The notes under the pieces were generated by a model, which did no database searches, was not told the DNA's origin, and saw only the letters and a list, made by a program, of their open reading frames with translations. Positions 11,019 through 23,830 of a stretch of DNA of 64,000 nt are shown one piece after another (the stretch's first letter is position 1; every line of letters begins with the position of its first letter). The position numbers and the translations under genes are program-made. Origin of the DNA: Sindora glabra (Eukaryota > Streptophyta > Magnoliopsida > Fabales > Fabaceae); the NCBI GenBank assembly GCA_020226215.1, contig CM035236.1, positions 5,027,001 through 5,091,000 of the forward strand, given 5' to 3'.

Positions 11019-14000
11019 ATCCTGACTTGGATGCTGTCGTCTGGTGTAGCATTCTTACTCCACAACAGTCACACCGGATAGTTATCTTATAAAGCAAACA
11101 AGCTATAATGGGTGCAAGCTACAAGAACAAATCAATTTGGCTAGGAACTCACGCGTTTTTAATCAAGAAAGACAAGCAAGCTGTTGAATTGCAATCAGAA
11201 TGGGTCGAAGACAATTAGCTAAAAATTAAGAGCCGACCCACGTTGATGCAGTATATATTCTTTGAAATCTTATTGTCAAACTTTACATAGGTAGATTAAA
11301 AAATTCAGTATAACTATAATATGTAAGATATTATGCTTGATTGATAAAATAATTCTGATTAATCTTTTAAGTCATATGGTTTAGACTTAGCAATTTTTTT
11401 CCGTTAATCAAATTTGAAGTGTAATAAATGACATAAAAGCATTCACCGAGTGTATATTTCAATTAGTGCAGATTTTAGATTATAAAATTGATTTGAAATG
11501 TTACAAATGATATTCAGGCACTTGTTAAGAATATATTTTGACTTGTGCATATTTCAAGTTATGATATTTTTTGGGTTTAACAAAGAAGTTAAACCATTTG
11601 AGTGCAGAATATTATAAGAATTTATATTCATTAAATTTAAAATTTAAGTATATTATATAAAGTACTAGAATATTGTTGGATACATATGTTAGGTTATTGC
11701 TTGTTGCTCTCACTATGAAAAAAATAAGATCCCACTTATGATTCAAAGATGAGAAATGATACTTAAGGTTTTTTTTTTTTGAAAGATAATTTTGGTAGAA
11801 AAAAATTATTTTCTAGTATATAAATAAAGAAATATCATTTATCTTCATACCTTATAATTAAAAAAAACTCTCTATAATCATGATAGTGGAAGAAAATAAC
11901 TTCTTTTTTAAAAAAGAAAAGGCTACCTTCCATCAAATTCATTACATTTAACATTGAATATATCAACTATTTTTCACTCTTATAGTTTATAACTATCATG
12001 ATCCTTTTATGCCATGATTAGCATACAACTTGATAATTCAATTTTCACTAGCCTAATATAACTTAAAGACTTGGCATTATCACATTTTTTACACATAAAG
12101 CAAGATATTTTATGTAATAATACAAAATATTTCTATTGAATGTCAATTTAGATGTTTACTATAAGAATTAAGATAATGTTTTTATTTACAACAAAATAGT
12201 TATCATAACTGTCTTATATAAAAATAAGCTATTGTGGTTTTACTCTTGTTATAGTATCAATGGAGGAGCTTTTACAGTGGTATTTGTGATATTAAGCAAT
12301 AATAAAGTGGATCTAAGACTTAGTAAGTAAATAATCTACTTAATAATATAAATAAAGGAATATCCAATGTATCCTTTTTGTTTAGTTCATTTCTCATATA
12401 CAAGTATACTTGTGTACAATAATGTAAATGATAATAATATATCCAATTAAGTAAATACTAATAAGAATATAAAGTAAGAAAGCATTCACTTCTCCTTGTA
12501 ACTCTTGATTAACCTTATCCCTTCCAAGGTTTGCCTTATCCCTTTATAAGTAGTTTCTAAATTCAATTTATATCACATTTCACGCATATCATCTCTTTCT
12601 TTCACATTTCACATCACAATCACATCTTATTCTATGATTTTAGTATCAAATGTCAAATATAGTTGCATTCACAAGTTGATTTCATAGATACATAATCCAT
12701 ATACCATTATAATATAATAAAATTCTTTTAAATATGAAAAAGTAGAAATAATTAGGTGATAATTGACAATAGGGGATTAGAAGCAAAATTTGGCCTTTAT
12801 CATTGATTATATGCATAACTTAAGAACAATTCTAAAGGTCATAATCAATTATATAATCAACTATGACATTTAAAAAACACTTTTTTCCAGAATAATCTAT
12901 TATATAATCGACTATATACAATCCAAGAGTAACTCTTAAAGCTATAATCAACTATTAGTTCAAGTGTTGCAAATTTTTTACAATTTTGTTGTTCATTTAT
13001 TTATTTATTTTTCAAGATTTCAACTTAAATCAATCATCAAGTTAAGCATAATAAGGGTTTTCCAGCCCATTCTAACAAAAAGTATATCATAAACAACTTA
13101 CATACCATTTTGTCACAACAAACACAATTATTTATTAACTAAACTTTCAAGTAAGTTCAAAATCAAATCAAATTGCACATATCAATTAAATTAAGTAGAT
13201 TGTCTACTTACTTAAATACAGAGAAGAAGATTGATAATTGAAATATTAGTTTGTTGGTCCCGTTCCCATCAAAATTCAAGAACTAAGGTTGGACACTCAA
13301 ATCTCTAACCTTTCTCATTTAAGGAAAACTTGAGGAAACTATTGCTTAACAACCTCAAACTAAAGTTACTTACCTTTATTTAATTAGGAATTTTTGTTGA
13401 TTAAAGAAAAATAGTAACTTGATCTATTGGGCTCAATTGTTGATAAAAGGAGGAAGTAATAGAAAAAAAATGTAGAAAAATTTATTTAAGGGTTGAAGAT
13501 AGCTTATTGAGTTATAAAGTGTTTTGAGTTTTTAAATGGTAATTTAGGAAATTAATGGTAGCTTAAGGGTAAAATTGAAAAAGTAGCCTTGGTTCCTTCT
13601 CCATACACACTTATTTAATTTTAATTACGTATACTAGCCATTCATTTCCTCCTATTTTTAGTTAAATACCTCATATTTCATTACAAAGCCTTGTTATTTT
13701 CTATCAAACTCATTTTAAAAACAATTATAGAATATCAAATAATTATTTCTACACACAGAAATTTTCTAATTTTTTCAAGTTTCTTAAAAAAGTGTAACAA
13801 CAAATATATTCCTATGAAAAATATTTTTTGCTAGCTTAAGTATTTGGAGTATATCCCTATGAAAAACTAATCATTATATAAAGGAAAGTTTAAATTTAAT
13901 ACCATATTAAAAAAATAAATTTGTATTTTCTAAATTATAATTAGTAGACTAATCTAATGTTAATTGAGTTTAATTAAAATTTAAGCGTTATCAATTAATG

Positions 14001-14052
14001 TTGATTTTTTACTATTAATTAGTTTTCTATTTAAATTAAGTTTTTGTATTAG
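11019..14052. other. AT-rich intergenic DNA with MITE debris, no gene
   Basis: No ORF with family similarity. At 11.76-12.0 kb a block resembles one at 58.44-58.74 kb (words like GTGGAAGAAAATAACTTC) and is probably an old MITE. At 12.8-12.95 kb the motif ATAATCRACTAT occurs three or four times in about 150 bp. Confidence 0.45.
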
Positions 14053-14122
14053 AGTAAAGTTATGAGTGTTAATTAAATAAATATTATAGTAAAGTTATGA
14101 GTGCTAATTAAATAAATATTTT
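14053..14122. repeat. 35-bp tandem duplication
   Basis: The unit starting AGTAAAGTTATGAGTG occurs at 14053 and 14088, differing at single positions (GTGTTAA against GTGCTAA). Confidence 0.85.
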
Positions 14123-15813
14123 AGATTATAAATATTTTCATTAGGTATGAGTTTGAGGTATAGGAAAGAAAATATTGTAAGTATTGGAATTATGTGAAAA
14201 TATTTATAAGTATCATGCCTAAATTTCTTGGAATGTGATCAGCATAACTTATCTAATGGTGAACTACGAACCTATAACTTATGAAGTAGAATTTATTTCA
14301 AAGCATGCAAATTTATTCAAAAATGTAATTCAAACTCATAATCATGTGTATAGAATTCAAAATATTCAAGTGAAAACAAAACTAAAATTAAATATTTTTT
14401 GAACAAAACGAAAGAATGAATATACACTTATGCATGACTTATGATTGCAGCATTTTCATCCAGATTTTGGATAGCCTTTAGTATTTATGGGTAAGTGTGT
14501 TATCCAAATGCTTATGAGTTATGATTCTTTCGTCCTCTGAAAAATATAAAGAAGGAAATGAGTGATAATCTATTTAGTGAATAAAAACACACCTAATTTT
14601 AAGTGAAAAAGTTTATTTAATCATATATGCATTATATACAATTGTCATAACATGAAAATATAACTATATATGTGCGTATGAATCATAAATAGGGTCCTAA
14701 GATCATTTCCACATGTCTATAAAATGCTTTCTTCATGAACTATCTTGTTGTATTCTTTCATATTATGTGTTTCTTGAAAAAATAGAAAAAAAGTGATATC
14801 ACATATCAAGTATATTTTAAAATAGGAACTAAAGGAAACTTGTGATGTTCTTATTTTGTATCATAAGTCACAATTGGGATTAGAAGATATTATGATATAG
14901 CGGGTAGAAACATCATCTCATATGAACCTACTTGTTAGCCATCTAATGCATCAGTTAGGTCTCATCATCATACCTTTGGATGAATTATGTTGTGTTTCTT
15001 ACTCTATTACATCTATCTAATGTACTTCAAAGCATGCAAAAATTTACTAAATTAGGGCCAAGTACAATCAACTCTTTGTTTATAAAGCAGGTATCTTACC
15101 TTTTCCATTTAAAAGTGACTATTTAACTTTTTTGTCAAATTGATAATTTTTCCTCTATCCTTATGGTTCTCTAAATCTCTAACTAACCTTAAGTTTCTTC
15201 CATTTCTAGTTCAGTTATATTGTTTATTTCTTTACAATTTCTATTTTTGTTATAGATATTAAAAGGATTTGTTTGGTCTATTTGTGAATCAATTCATGCA
15301 GATTGACCATAAACAAATTGGATTGGATTTGATTTGCAAAAATCATAAACTCCCTAAGTAGTTTAAGTTTTAAAGTTCACAAATTATAGAGTCATGGATC
15401 AAGTTTGCTAACCTTTTTTTAAAAATAATTTTAATCTTAAATTAATAATTATAAAATCAAAAATCATATATCTAATACATTTTTAATTTGCACCAATAAT
15501 TCAAGACTAAATAGATTATAATAAAAATAAGTTAATTATGAAATTATTAATTTAACAATAAAATTGTTAACTTATAAATAATTTAAGTTAGGGTTAATTT
15601 AAAAGATAAAAAATTAATTTTGGGAGTGAATATTTAATTAATTGGGTGAAATTTTGTGTAATATATTAGTTTAGTTTGAAAATAAAAGTGTAAAAAAGAA
15701 AAAAGGAATGTGAACCTATTTACGAACTATTTAGTTTGGTTCGTGTGAACTACAAACTTAGTGGATTAGATTGATTTAGGTTTACATTTAAACAAGCTCA
15801 CTTTTTATGAATC

Positions 15814-15878
<65 letters not shown>

Positions 15879-18630
15879 CAAATTCACAGACCTAATTCCA
15901 TTCTAATGACTTTTTTTTTTCGATTTTAACTTATATATTTATCTAAGATAACCAAAACATGTTCACCCTTATCAAACATACAATCATAGCAAATAATCAG
16001 ATCATCCTAATTTGTATTGTTTTAATTAATTATCTAAGTACTAATTATCTATTCCTAATAAGAAAAATTAATTTGAGTAATTTTGGAGAATAAATATTTG
16101 CATATATAAATATATTTGAAAGTGAAGCTAATCGAATAAAACTCTTATTCATATTTGGAGGAGAGAATTCTCCATAAATCTATCTCCTAAAACCTCTTAA
16201 TTTTATTAGCCATTAAAAAAACTTCTAACAACCAAAAGAAAAGAAAGTTAAAATTTCAACAAAGCAAGAAGGATAAAAATTAGGCTTTTGGCCAAAAATT
16301 TTAACTTAGAAATCATTTGCTTCGCCTTAATAGTATGAAAAATTTTAATTCTCAGGAAATAGGAAAGAACGGGATTCTTTGATTAGTTGTTATCTAACAA
16401 ATTAAAGGAAATATAATTTTCTGGAAAGTCCTACTTCCCATAAAACATAGAAAATAACTTACTTATTTTATTTTCTATGCTATTTATAGATACAATGATA
16501 AAATTATCTTCATTAAATTTAATTAATAACAATTAAAATTTATTAATTTATGTTATAATAATATTAAAAATATAATAGTCACTTTATTAATACTTCTCAA
16601 GATATTTAAAGTTAAATTAAACAAAATATAGGAAGTTATTTTCTAGGAAATGTTACTTCTCATATGTCAACTAAATAATTTTAAGTATTTTTTAACAAAT
16701 TTATATAAAAAGTTATTTCTTTAAAAGCTTAATTTCTTGCTAGAAATTATTTTTTGTGTGAACTAAATGACTCCTTAAGTTTTCACTCATATAGCATGTT
16801 AGCCATAACTATGTTTCTTAGTTTTTTTTCTTTTTAAGGACCTCAAATTTAAAAATAGGATTGTGATTTATATTAAGCGAAGAATCTTGTATATGAACTT
16901 AAGAGCTTAGTTGGTCAATTAATTGGTTAAATTTCATGCCACTTTTGTAATTTTGTAATGCAAAACCTAGCCTCAACAAGTTCTAGGTCCATCCTTACCG
17001 TACTTGTTGTCTATATGCTAAACTTAATGCTATCCTTTCCAAATTACTCTACTTAAGGTATTACAAGGAGAAATATAAAGATAATAATAAGAAAGTTGTT
17101 GGATTAAGATTAGAAATTTTCATATACATTATTCTATAATTTTAATAATAGAGTGGATATGTAAATCTCTTTTCAATCATGATTTGTCCTTTGAGTTTTT
17201 TTAATTTATTTGTGTATTAGTGTACTAATCTTATTATTTTAATTATCTAATGCTTGATTATTTAAAGAAGGAATATTTTTTTCCAATAAGTGTCATGTTA
17301 AAATTAGTAAATGGAAAAAAACATCTTTATGTTTTGTGTAATTAAATTAAATTGCACATAATTTTACGACTATTTCTTTTTTGAAATAACGTAAACATAA
17401 TTAGAACAAAAAAAGAAGAAGAAAGTCTAGAAGAAAATATATTGAAAATCAATAAATTAAATAAATAATGGTGGAAGTACCCCCCAAAAAAAAAAAAACT
17501 CTCTAATAATGTAAGGCATGTTCCATGGAATAGACTTTGAGCCAGTTAATTAACATTTGAAGGAGGCCTTCCTGGTGTTTGATTTGATTAAGGTTTCATT
17601 AGGAGTCAAAAATCAGCATCCTTAAGCTACAAAATGGAAAATGGAATTAATCCAATGGCTGCAACTCCACAATGTCCTCATGCTGTAATCTTTGGGTTGG
17701 ACCAATTTTTTCACTCAAAGCACAAATTCACAGTCCACCCACCCACGAACAACCCAAGATTAAAGTAAAAGCAAAAAAGAAACAAAATCACAAGGCACCA
17801 AATTAGTCAAATTCATGAGATACCCACTATGTATTATGGAGCTCACTGTTTGTCATATTGTTTCCCATAATTTAAATTTAATTGCTGAGGGAAAAAAAAA
17901 AGAAAAATAACTATTCTTGATTAGGATAATAACAAGTTTTGAATTTCCAATTCCCATGGGTTAGTTTGGACATTTTAACAGTCATTAATTTGAAATTTGG
18001 ACAGACTCAGCCATTCATCTTCATTGGGCTGCTTTGAATGCTTTGCTGCTTGATTCATGGGTCTGAGTCACAGGCCTCCTCCATCACCGTTGAATTCAGA
18101 TCATACAAAAAACTTAATGCAGAAGCATATCAATGTGGTGGGACCTCTAATTGCATAATCAACGGTGATGATTGAGTTTGTGAACGTAGGTTGTTATTAT
18201 TATTATTTTTTTCTGAGAAAGACCCACTAAATATTTATCAACATCATGACATCACACATATAGAGGAGAATATGAAATTATGAATTATGAATTATAAATT
18301 TTTTATTCTGATCACAAAAATTAGAATAAGGAAAATTTGTTTTTCTTGAGAAAGTCCAAAAAACCTCTCCTTGTTTCCTTCTCCCTTTTTTTCTGTTGTG
18401 CTCAATTTGTGGGCTTTCTTTTTCCCTCTCCTCATAGTTTTTACTATTCATGTTATATTTTAAATTTTTAATTTTAATTATAAAAACTGTTTTTGAGACC
18501 CCAAAAATATGAATGTTAAACATTACGAAGATAGTATTAGATATATTTGATTGAGGATTTGAAATTTTGATATAATAATAAGAATAATAGCAGAAAAGTC
18601 CACAGTCAACCAGATATATGCAATAATATT
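14123..18630. other. Intergenic DNA upstream of the GATA gene
   Basis: No coding sequence recognised. The 16.3-16.76 kb portion has inverted pieces (AATTTTCTGGAAAG and, further on, TTATTTTCTAGGAAATG) suggesting an old hAT-type MITE. From about 17.5 kb the composition becomes more mixed as the GATA promoter is approached. ORFs at 18278-18646 and 18634-18861 (minus) are low-complexity and overlap the promoter/5'UTR of the plus-strand gene. Confidence 0.45.
15817..15876. repeat. TA dinucleotide microsatellite, 30 units
   Basis: An uninterrupted AT/TA run of 60 bp. Likely length-polymorphic; its exact length in an assembly is unreliable. Confidence 0.95.
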
Positions 18631-18639
18631 CCTCTACCC

Positions 18640-19192
18640 CCTCCACATTCCCCTACTGGTTAAACTCGAGTTTTTAAAATTTAATTTTGAAAGAAGAAAA
18701 AATTGAAATCTTTCAAATAACATCAATAAAAGAAGAGAAAGGAAAGGGAAGGAGAGGCAGGGAAAACAAAAAAGCAGGGAAAGCTGAACATTTATTCTAC
18801 CTTCCTTTCCTCTTTTGACAGCCATTTTTTGAGATTCCTCTAATGGTCTTTTCTCTTCCATTGGATTGTAAAGATTACCAGCTGAAATACCCTAATTCAT
18901 CTCTTCAATTCTAGCTGATTTCTGGCTATTTTTGTGAATTTTCCCCCTTTTTTTGTTTGGTGACTAATAAACAAACTCTTCTGGGTTCTTAGGCTTCTGC
19001 TTGACTCTGCAAATTATCATTCGAGGTTTGCTGCAGAAAACTCTTCAAAACCCAGCTGTAAACTCCACAAGAGGCTTCAAGTGCATAATTGTATTTTTTG
19101 GAACAAATTTATTATAAATTTGTGAAAATAAATTGTATTAGTCCCTTTTTTTTTCCTGTAAATTCTCTTCACTTGAGGAAAATATTAGAGAT
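18640..19192 (+). promoter_or_regulatory. Promoter and 5'UTR region of the GATA gene
   Basis: The sequence changes from AT-rich intergenic to mixed composition with purine- and pyrimidine-rich tracts (about 18725-18800 and 18845-18990), typical of a plant promoter/leader. The exact start of transcription is not visible. If transcription starts upstream of 18840, an upstream ORF beginning at the ATG near 18843 (about 20 codons) would be in the leader. The coding ATG is preceded by ATTAGAGAT. Confidence 0.45.
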
Positions 19193-22100
19193 ATGGTCAA
19201 AGAAGGACCTTGCTATCACTGTGGAGTTACAAGTGAGTTCTTGTGTCTCCAACATATTTATGGATTTTTTGAAATTGTCTGCTATTTAGATATATCGACA
19301 TCTAATCTCTCCCCTCTTCAAATATTAGAGATATGTTGAAAGAAATAATTTACTGGAAATATAAATAAATAAAAAATTATGGGTGCTCTGCTTATATTGT
19401 GGCGGTATGTGAGTTCATAAATATTTGAAGCTGAATTTTCTGGGAATTGTATTGATTTCCTAGTTGTCTATCTTTTCTCATTCTTTGATTTTGTCAGGTT
19501 TTGTTTTCATTCTATTTGAAGTTTAAGCAAATAGCTCAGAATTGATTGAATACCAGACAGGACTCAATACTTGAGATAGAACCTATTGCTGTTAACATGT
19601 TTATCAATAAAAATCAACCCAGAGTTCTCTTGTTGCCATTTGGATTATGTGAGCTTGGAAAGAGAGAAAAAAGGAAAGAAAGGAGGATTAAGGTTTGTGA
19701 ATTGCTCATATTCAATCCATTATTGTCATGCGTTCCTCCCGTGCTAGAATTTCAAACCAATTTTATGTGTTTGAAGTCACACTAAATGGTGTGTTCATAT
19801 TGAACAAAGTGATTGCAGTGCTACAATATATTGTTTTCTTCTGGTATCTGTTGTCATTATCTTTGAAGCCTAGTGGTTATGCTTAACGGGCAACTGGCCG
19901 ACAATTCAAACGAAACCAACTATCAGGCATTGATATTATCAATAGATTCTAAAATGCATCTCTATTTTTTTTTTTACAAGCAAGAATTTGTTCAAATTTC
20001 TAATAATTAAGCATCGTTATAGGCACACCACTTTGGCGCAATGGACCACCAGAGAAGCCAGTACTATGCAATGCATGTGGATCTCGATGGAGGACAAAGG
20101 GAACACTTGCAAATTATACCCCTTTACACGCTCGGGCAGAAAATGGTGATCATGAGGATCAAAGAGTTTCCAGGGTGAAGAGCATATTCTTGAACAAGAA
20201 CAAAGAAGTGAAATTTCTTAAAAGAAAGCAGAATCATGATAGTGTAGTATCTGGAGGAGATACTCCTGATTGCAACAAGGGGTTCAAAAAAGTTATAGAT
20301 GAAGATACAAGCAATCGATCGAGTTCAGGATCAGCTGTCTCTAACTCAGAGAGCTGTGCACAATTTTGTGGCACAGAAGCTAGTGATTTGACAGGTTGGC
20401 AGTTTACTATGTGCTAGTTTTGTTGGAAGGTTAAATCTTTACTTTTTTTTAGCATGACATTTCCTCAAGAATGCATAAAATTTTAAAGATAAGTGAACAT
20501 ATCTTCTAAGTGAACATGGGTACGTTTTTTCGTTGATAAAAAGGATCCAGTGAGTGCTTCCAATATCTGGTTTTCTTATCGTGAAGCTGTAGTTGTGTTT
20601 TAAATCAGTTCTAATTGAAAATTTTACAATTAAATATGGATAGTATCCACCTATATTTTCAAGATAATGCATATATTTTACTGTAACACAGGTATCCTTA
20701 CTTATCCAGCCCTTTACATGTAGAAAACTCTGCCTGTCTGTAAGCATGTAAAATCAGTAGCCTCCAGCACTTAAAGAAATGAACCTTTTCTCCCTGAGGA
20801 CCCTAATACAAGTAGCGATTGTGTGGCTTTGTAGGTCCTGCTCAGTCAGTTGTCTGGGATACCATGGTGCCATCAAAGAAAAGGACGTGTGTGGGTCGTC
20901 CAAAGCCATCTTCTATTGAGAAGCTCACTAAAGATTTATATACTATTCTTCATGAACAACAGTCTTGTTTCTCTGTTTCTTCTGAGGAGGATCTTCTTTT
21001 TGAAAGTGAAACACCTATGGTCTCTGTTGAGATAGGACATGGAAGTGTTCTTATCAGGCATCCCAGCTTAATAGCTCGTGAAGAAGAGTCTGAGGCTAGC
21101 TCTTCTGTTGATAATAAACAAAGCCAAACAAGTGAAGTGTATTCATGTTCTGGTCCTATGCATAATTATCGCAGCAGTGTGAACTTCCCATCTCAGGGAG
21201 TTGAAAAGATCAGAAACTTTTCTGGTCTAGGAATGCAGCAGGAGCAACCTAGAAGGCATGATTATCCCTTACTAGTCTATAGATTTGTTTAATATATAGT
21301 CAGTTATACATAAGAAATGAAAACATGAATATCATAAATTTATTTATTATTGATTACAACTTCCATTTTGTTTTCTCCTGCCAAAAATGGTCCATCCTTA
21401 TATCTTAACATAAATTAGGTATTTGTCATACAATGATAAGAGCATCCCTTTTCTGGAATTTCAGGGACAAGTCTCAGAATGAAAGAGCACAAATGCTTGG
21501 AAATCATAGTTCACCACTGTGTTCAGTGGATTTAAATGTGAGTTACATTCCTTTACAATTTTTTTGATTGCAAAGTTCTTAAAATTTCTTCTGTAGACTT
21601 GTAAGATGACTAAAACTTGTTCATGCTATCAGCTGTCCTCGTTGAACTCAGTGCATGCATCAACAATATTTTGCTTGAGTGATTTAATTCATGTTGAAGG
21701 TGTAAAAACCTTTTATCAGAATCCCCGTTTGTTCAATTATTTTACAATGTCTAAAATAGGAAATGAATTTGATTTTTAAATGCTATTTGAAAATGGGCAA
21801 AATTCCTTCTTTAGATAGATAGTTTTCTCATGTAATTTGATCTTGTACTCGTCTTCTTTTATACACCCACAGAAACTTTAAATTTTCCAGCTGTTTATTG
21901 ATTGATAGATCTACCTATTCATCAGTTGTTGAGTGCTTAATGCAATTGCATTTTATGTTATAGGACATCATAAACTATGAGGAATTTACTAGACACTTGA
22001 CAATTGAAGAGCAGCAACAGTTGTTGAAATGTCTACCTCCAATTGATACTGCTAAGTTTCCTGATAGGTCAGAATCTATTTCATTTATGTCTCCTTAGAA

Positions 22101-23517
22101 TTTTTTTGTTATTGATAAGAAAATGCTATTTGGATGTTTGAAATTTGGGATCATTATATTCAACAGAAAAACAGATAGTTACTCTATTCAGAATATTACC
22201 TCTGCCTTGCATTTTTTATTTTTGCAGCCTTAAGAGCATGTTCGGCAGCCCTCAGTTCAAGGAGAACTTGATTTATTTTCAGCAACTTCTTGCGGAAGGT
22301 GTCTTTGATCTCTCCTTATTGGGGGCAAAACCCGAGGACTGCGAGACTTTGAAAATGCTTGCATTATCCAATCTGTCGAAGCTCAAATGGGTGGAACACT
22401 ATAATTCTCTTAAGGTTTTTTTATTTGTTTAGTAGTTGATCATCATTGGTTATTAGTTGCTAAATTTATATGTGGATGTTGCTTATCTGTTATCACATCC
22501 CTCTATTATGCAGAAATGTAGAAATAGAACTGTAAAATCAACTCCAGAATCTTCTGGCGCTGCATTCAGTAATGTTGCAAATGTGAAGAGATTGCGTGAC
22601 AACCAAAGCCAAAATTTTCCAGGTTAGGTGAAATTTATTTTCTTCTTCTTTCAACGACAAACTAGATCATTAGTGAGACCTTACAAATATCATCCTTTTG
22701 TCTTTCATATCTCTCTCTCTCAACTAGATACTTGTGTAATTGTTGGGAATACTTAATATAGACCTGGTGGTTCAGTTCAGTTTTGAGATCACTTTAATTA
22801 TGGCAATAGGAAATTTTCAAGTGGTTTTTCTGGTCTAGATCATAATTTAAAAAAAAAATTCAAATTATAAATGATAACCTGCGAGTGTATGCAATGTCAT
22901 TTTGCTGGCGCACAATGAATGTATTTATAGTATACATGCATTATCACTGACAACAATTTCATAATCTAGTTGTGGGTTATGGTACTTACGACATTATTTT
23001 TAATACAAAAGCAATGGTCAAGCTAAAAAGTATAACAATAATTAATGCCATCGGCAGCTGATGGTTTGTATTTACGTTGAGCTTTTACTTTATGATCCGT
23101 GTTGAGGTTATATACAGAACTTGAGTTTTGCCCTCATTAAAATTGAGCTCTTGGTGATTGCATTGAGAACCATTTAACTTGGCTTATTCTTAACTCATCT
23201 TGCAAATTTCAGAATTGAAGGCAACAACGAGGAGTCCCAAAAAGGGGATCATGAAGAGTGCCTGTGAAGGCAAGGAAGTTATACAAGAAGGCTCTTGCTT
23301 CAATACAAAAAGCCTATTTGCTTTGCCTCCTGAGGGTAGCTCACTGATGCTGGATTCTTTCAATTTGGTTGAGGAGTTTTCTGATCAGGATCTGCTGCTG
23401 GAGGTGCCTTCAAATGGCTCTTTTGCGCAGGCGGAACTCCTTCACCCAACTTTAAGCTTTGGTGCTCAAGCCAGCACCAGCAGTAGTACAATATACCCAC
23501 ATCTTCTCCATCCGTGA
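19193..23517 (+). CDS. GATA26: GATA transcription factor 26/27-like, 8 exons
   Basis: DNA-binding transcription factor of the plant GATA class that pairs an N-terminal zinc finger with a C-terminal ASXH/DEUBAD-like region; expected in the nucleus. Exons: 19193-19232, 20023-20394, 20835-21255, 21465-21537, 21964-22067, 22228-22414, 22514-22622, 23213-23517, totalling 1611 bp (536 residues plus stop). The finger is CX2CX18CX2C at residues 7-32 (CYHC ... LCNAC), then GSRWRTKGTLANYTPLHAR, the family hallmark. Residues ~303-400 (from NYEEFTRHLTIEEQQQLL through GVFDLSLLG) form the conserved C-terminal domain; the protein ends STIYPHLLHP, typical of the family. Intron 3 uses a GC donor at 21256; all others are GT-AG. 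The start is the first ATG of the exon, with MVKEGPCYHC close to the family's MGKQGPCYHC. No frameshift or premature stop. The GATA26 symbol is by family resemblance; GATA27 is possible. Confidence 0.93.
19321..19416 (+). repeat. Decayed duplicate of GATA coding exon 1 inside intron 1
   Basis: The 15 bases AATATTAGAGATATG at 19181 recur at 19321. The copy then diverges, contains an insertion, regains ATGGGT and a TGC TTA TAT TGT GGC stretch matching the exon's Cys-x-x-Cys-Gly codons, and ends GTGAGTTC like the true donor at 19233-19240. Probably a local duplication about 140 bp downstream that has lost its frame. Confidence 0.65.
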
Positions 23518-23830
23518 TGAATCTTACAAGGTTACTTGGATTGCTGTGGCAAGAGGCTTCTGTCATCTTAATACATTTTAAATCTTTTGCAGGAGATATG
23601 GTGGTTGCACATTTGTTTCCTCAATCCTTAACCTCATTGAGCTTGGATTGTCAAGAGATGGAATTTGGGTGGTTTTCCTTTTTTGTATAGGTTGATGAAA
23701 GATTGTAACATATAGCATGAAATGCGGAGTGGTAATCTCCGGAGTTTTTTTTATGAAATTTTAGTTTATGCTTTGTGAATAATATTGACAAGAATCAATA
23801 GTCATGCTGACTGTTCACACATTATGAGGG
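23518..23830 (+). other. Probable 3'UTR of the GATA gene
   Basis: Continuation of mixed-composition sequence after the TGA, with T-rich tracts and AATAAT-type words near 23780 that could serve polyadenylation. The end point is a guess from the return to intergenic composition near 23.83 kb. Confidence 0.45.

Noticed and set aside
15817..15876. Regulatory TATA element
   Set aside because: A 30-unit TA run more than 2.8 kb from the nearest gene is a microsatellite.
18278..18861. Two minus-strand ORFs of 122 and 75 codons
   Set aside because: Low-complexity Tyr/Phe/Lys-rich text without family similarity, overlapping the promoter and leader of the GATA gene.
21275..21276. GT donor at 21275 for GATA exon 3
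   Set aside because: It makes the summed coding length not divisible by three and breaks the conserved DKSQNERAQML reading; the GC donor at 21256 restores both.
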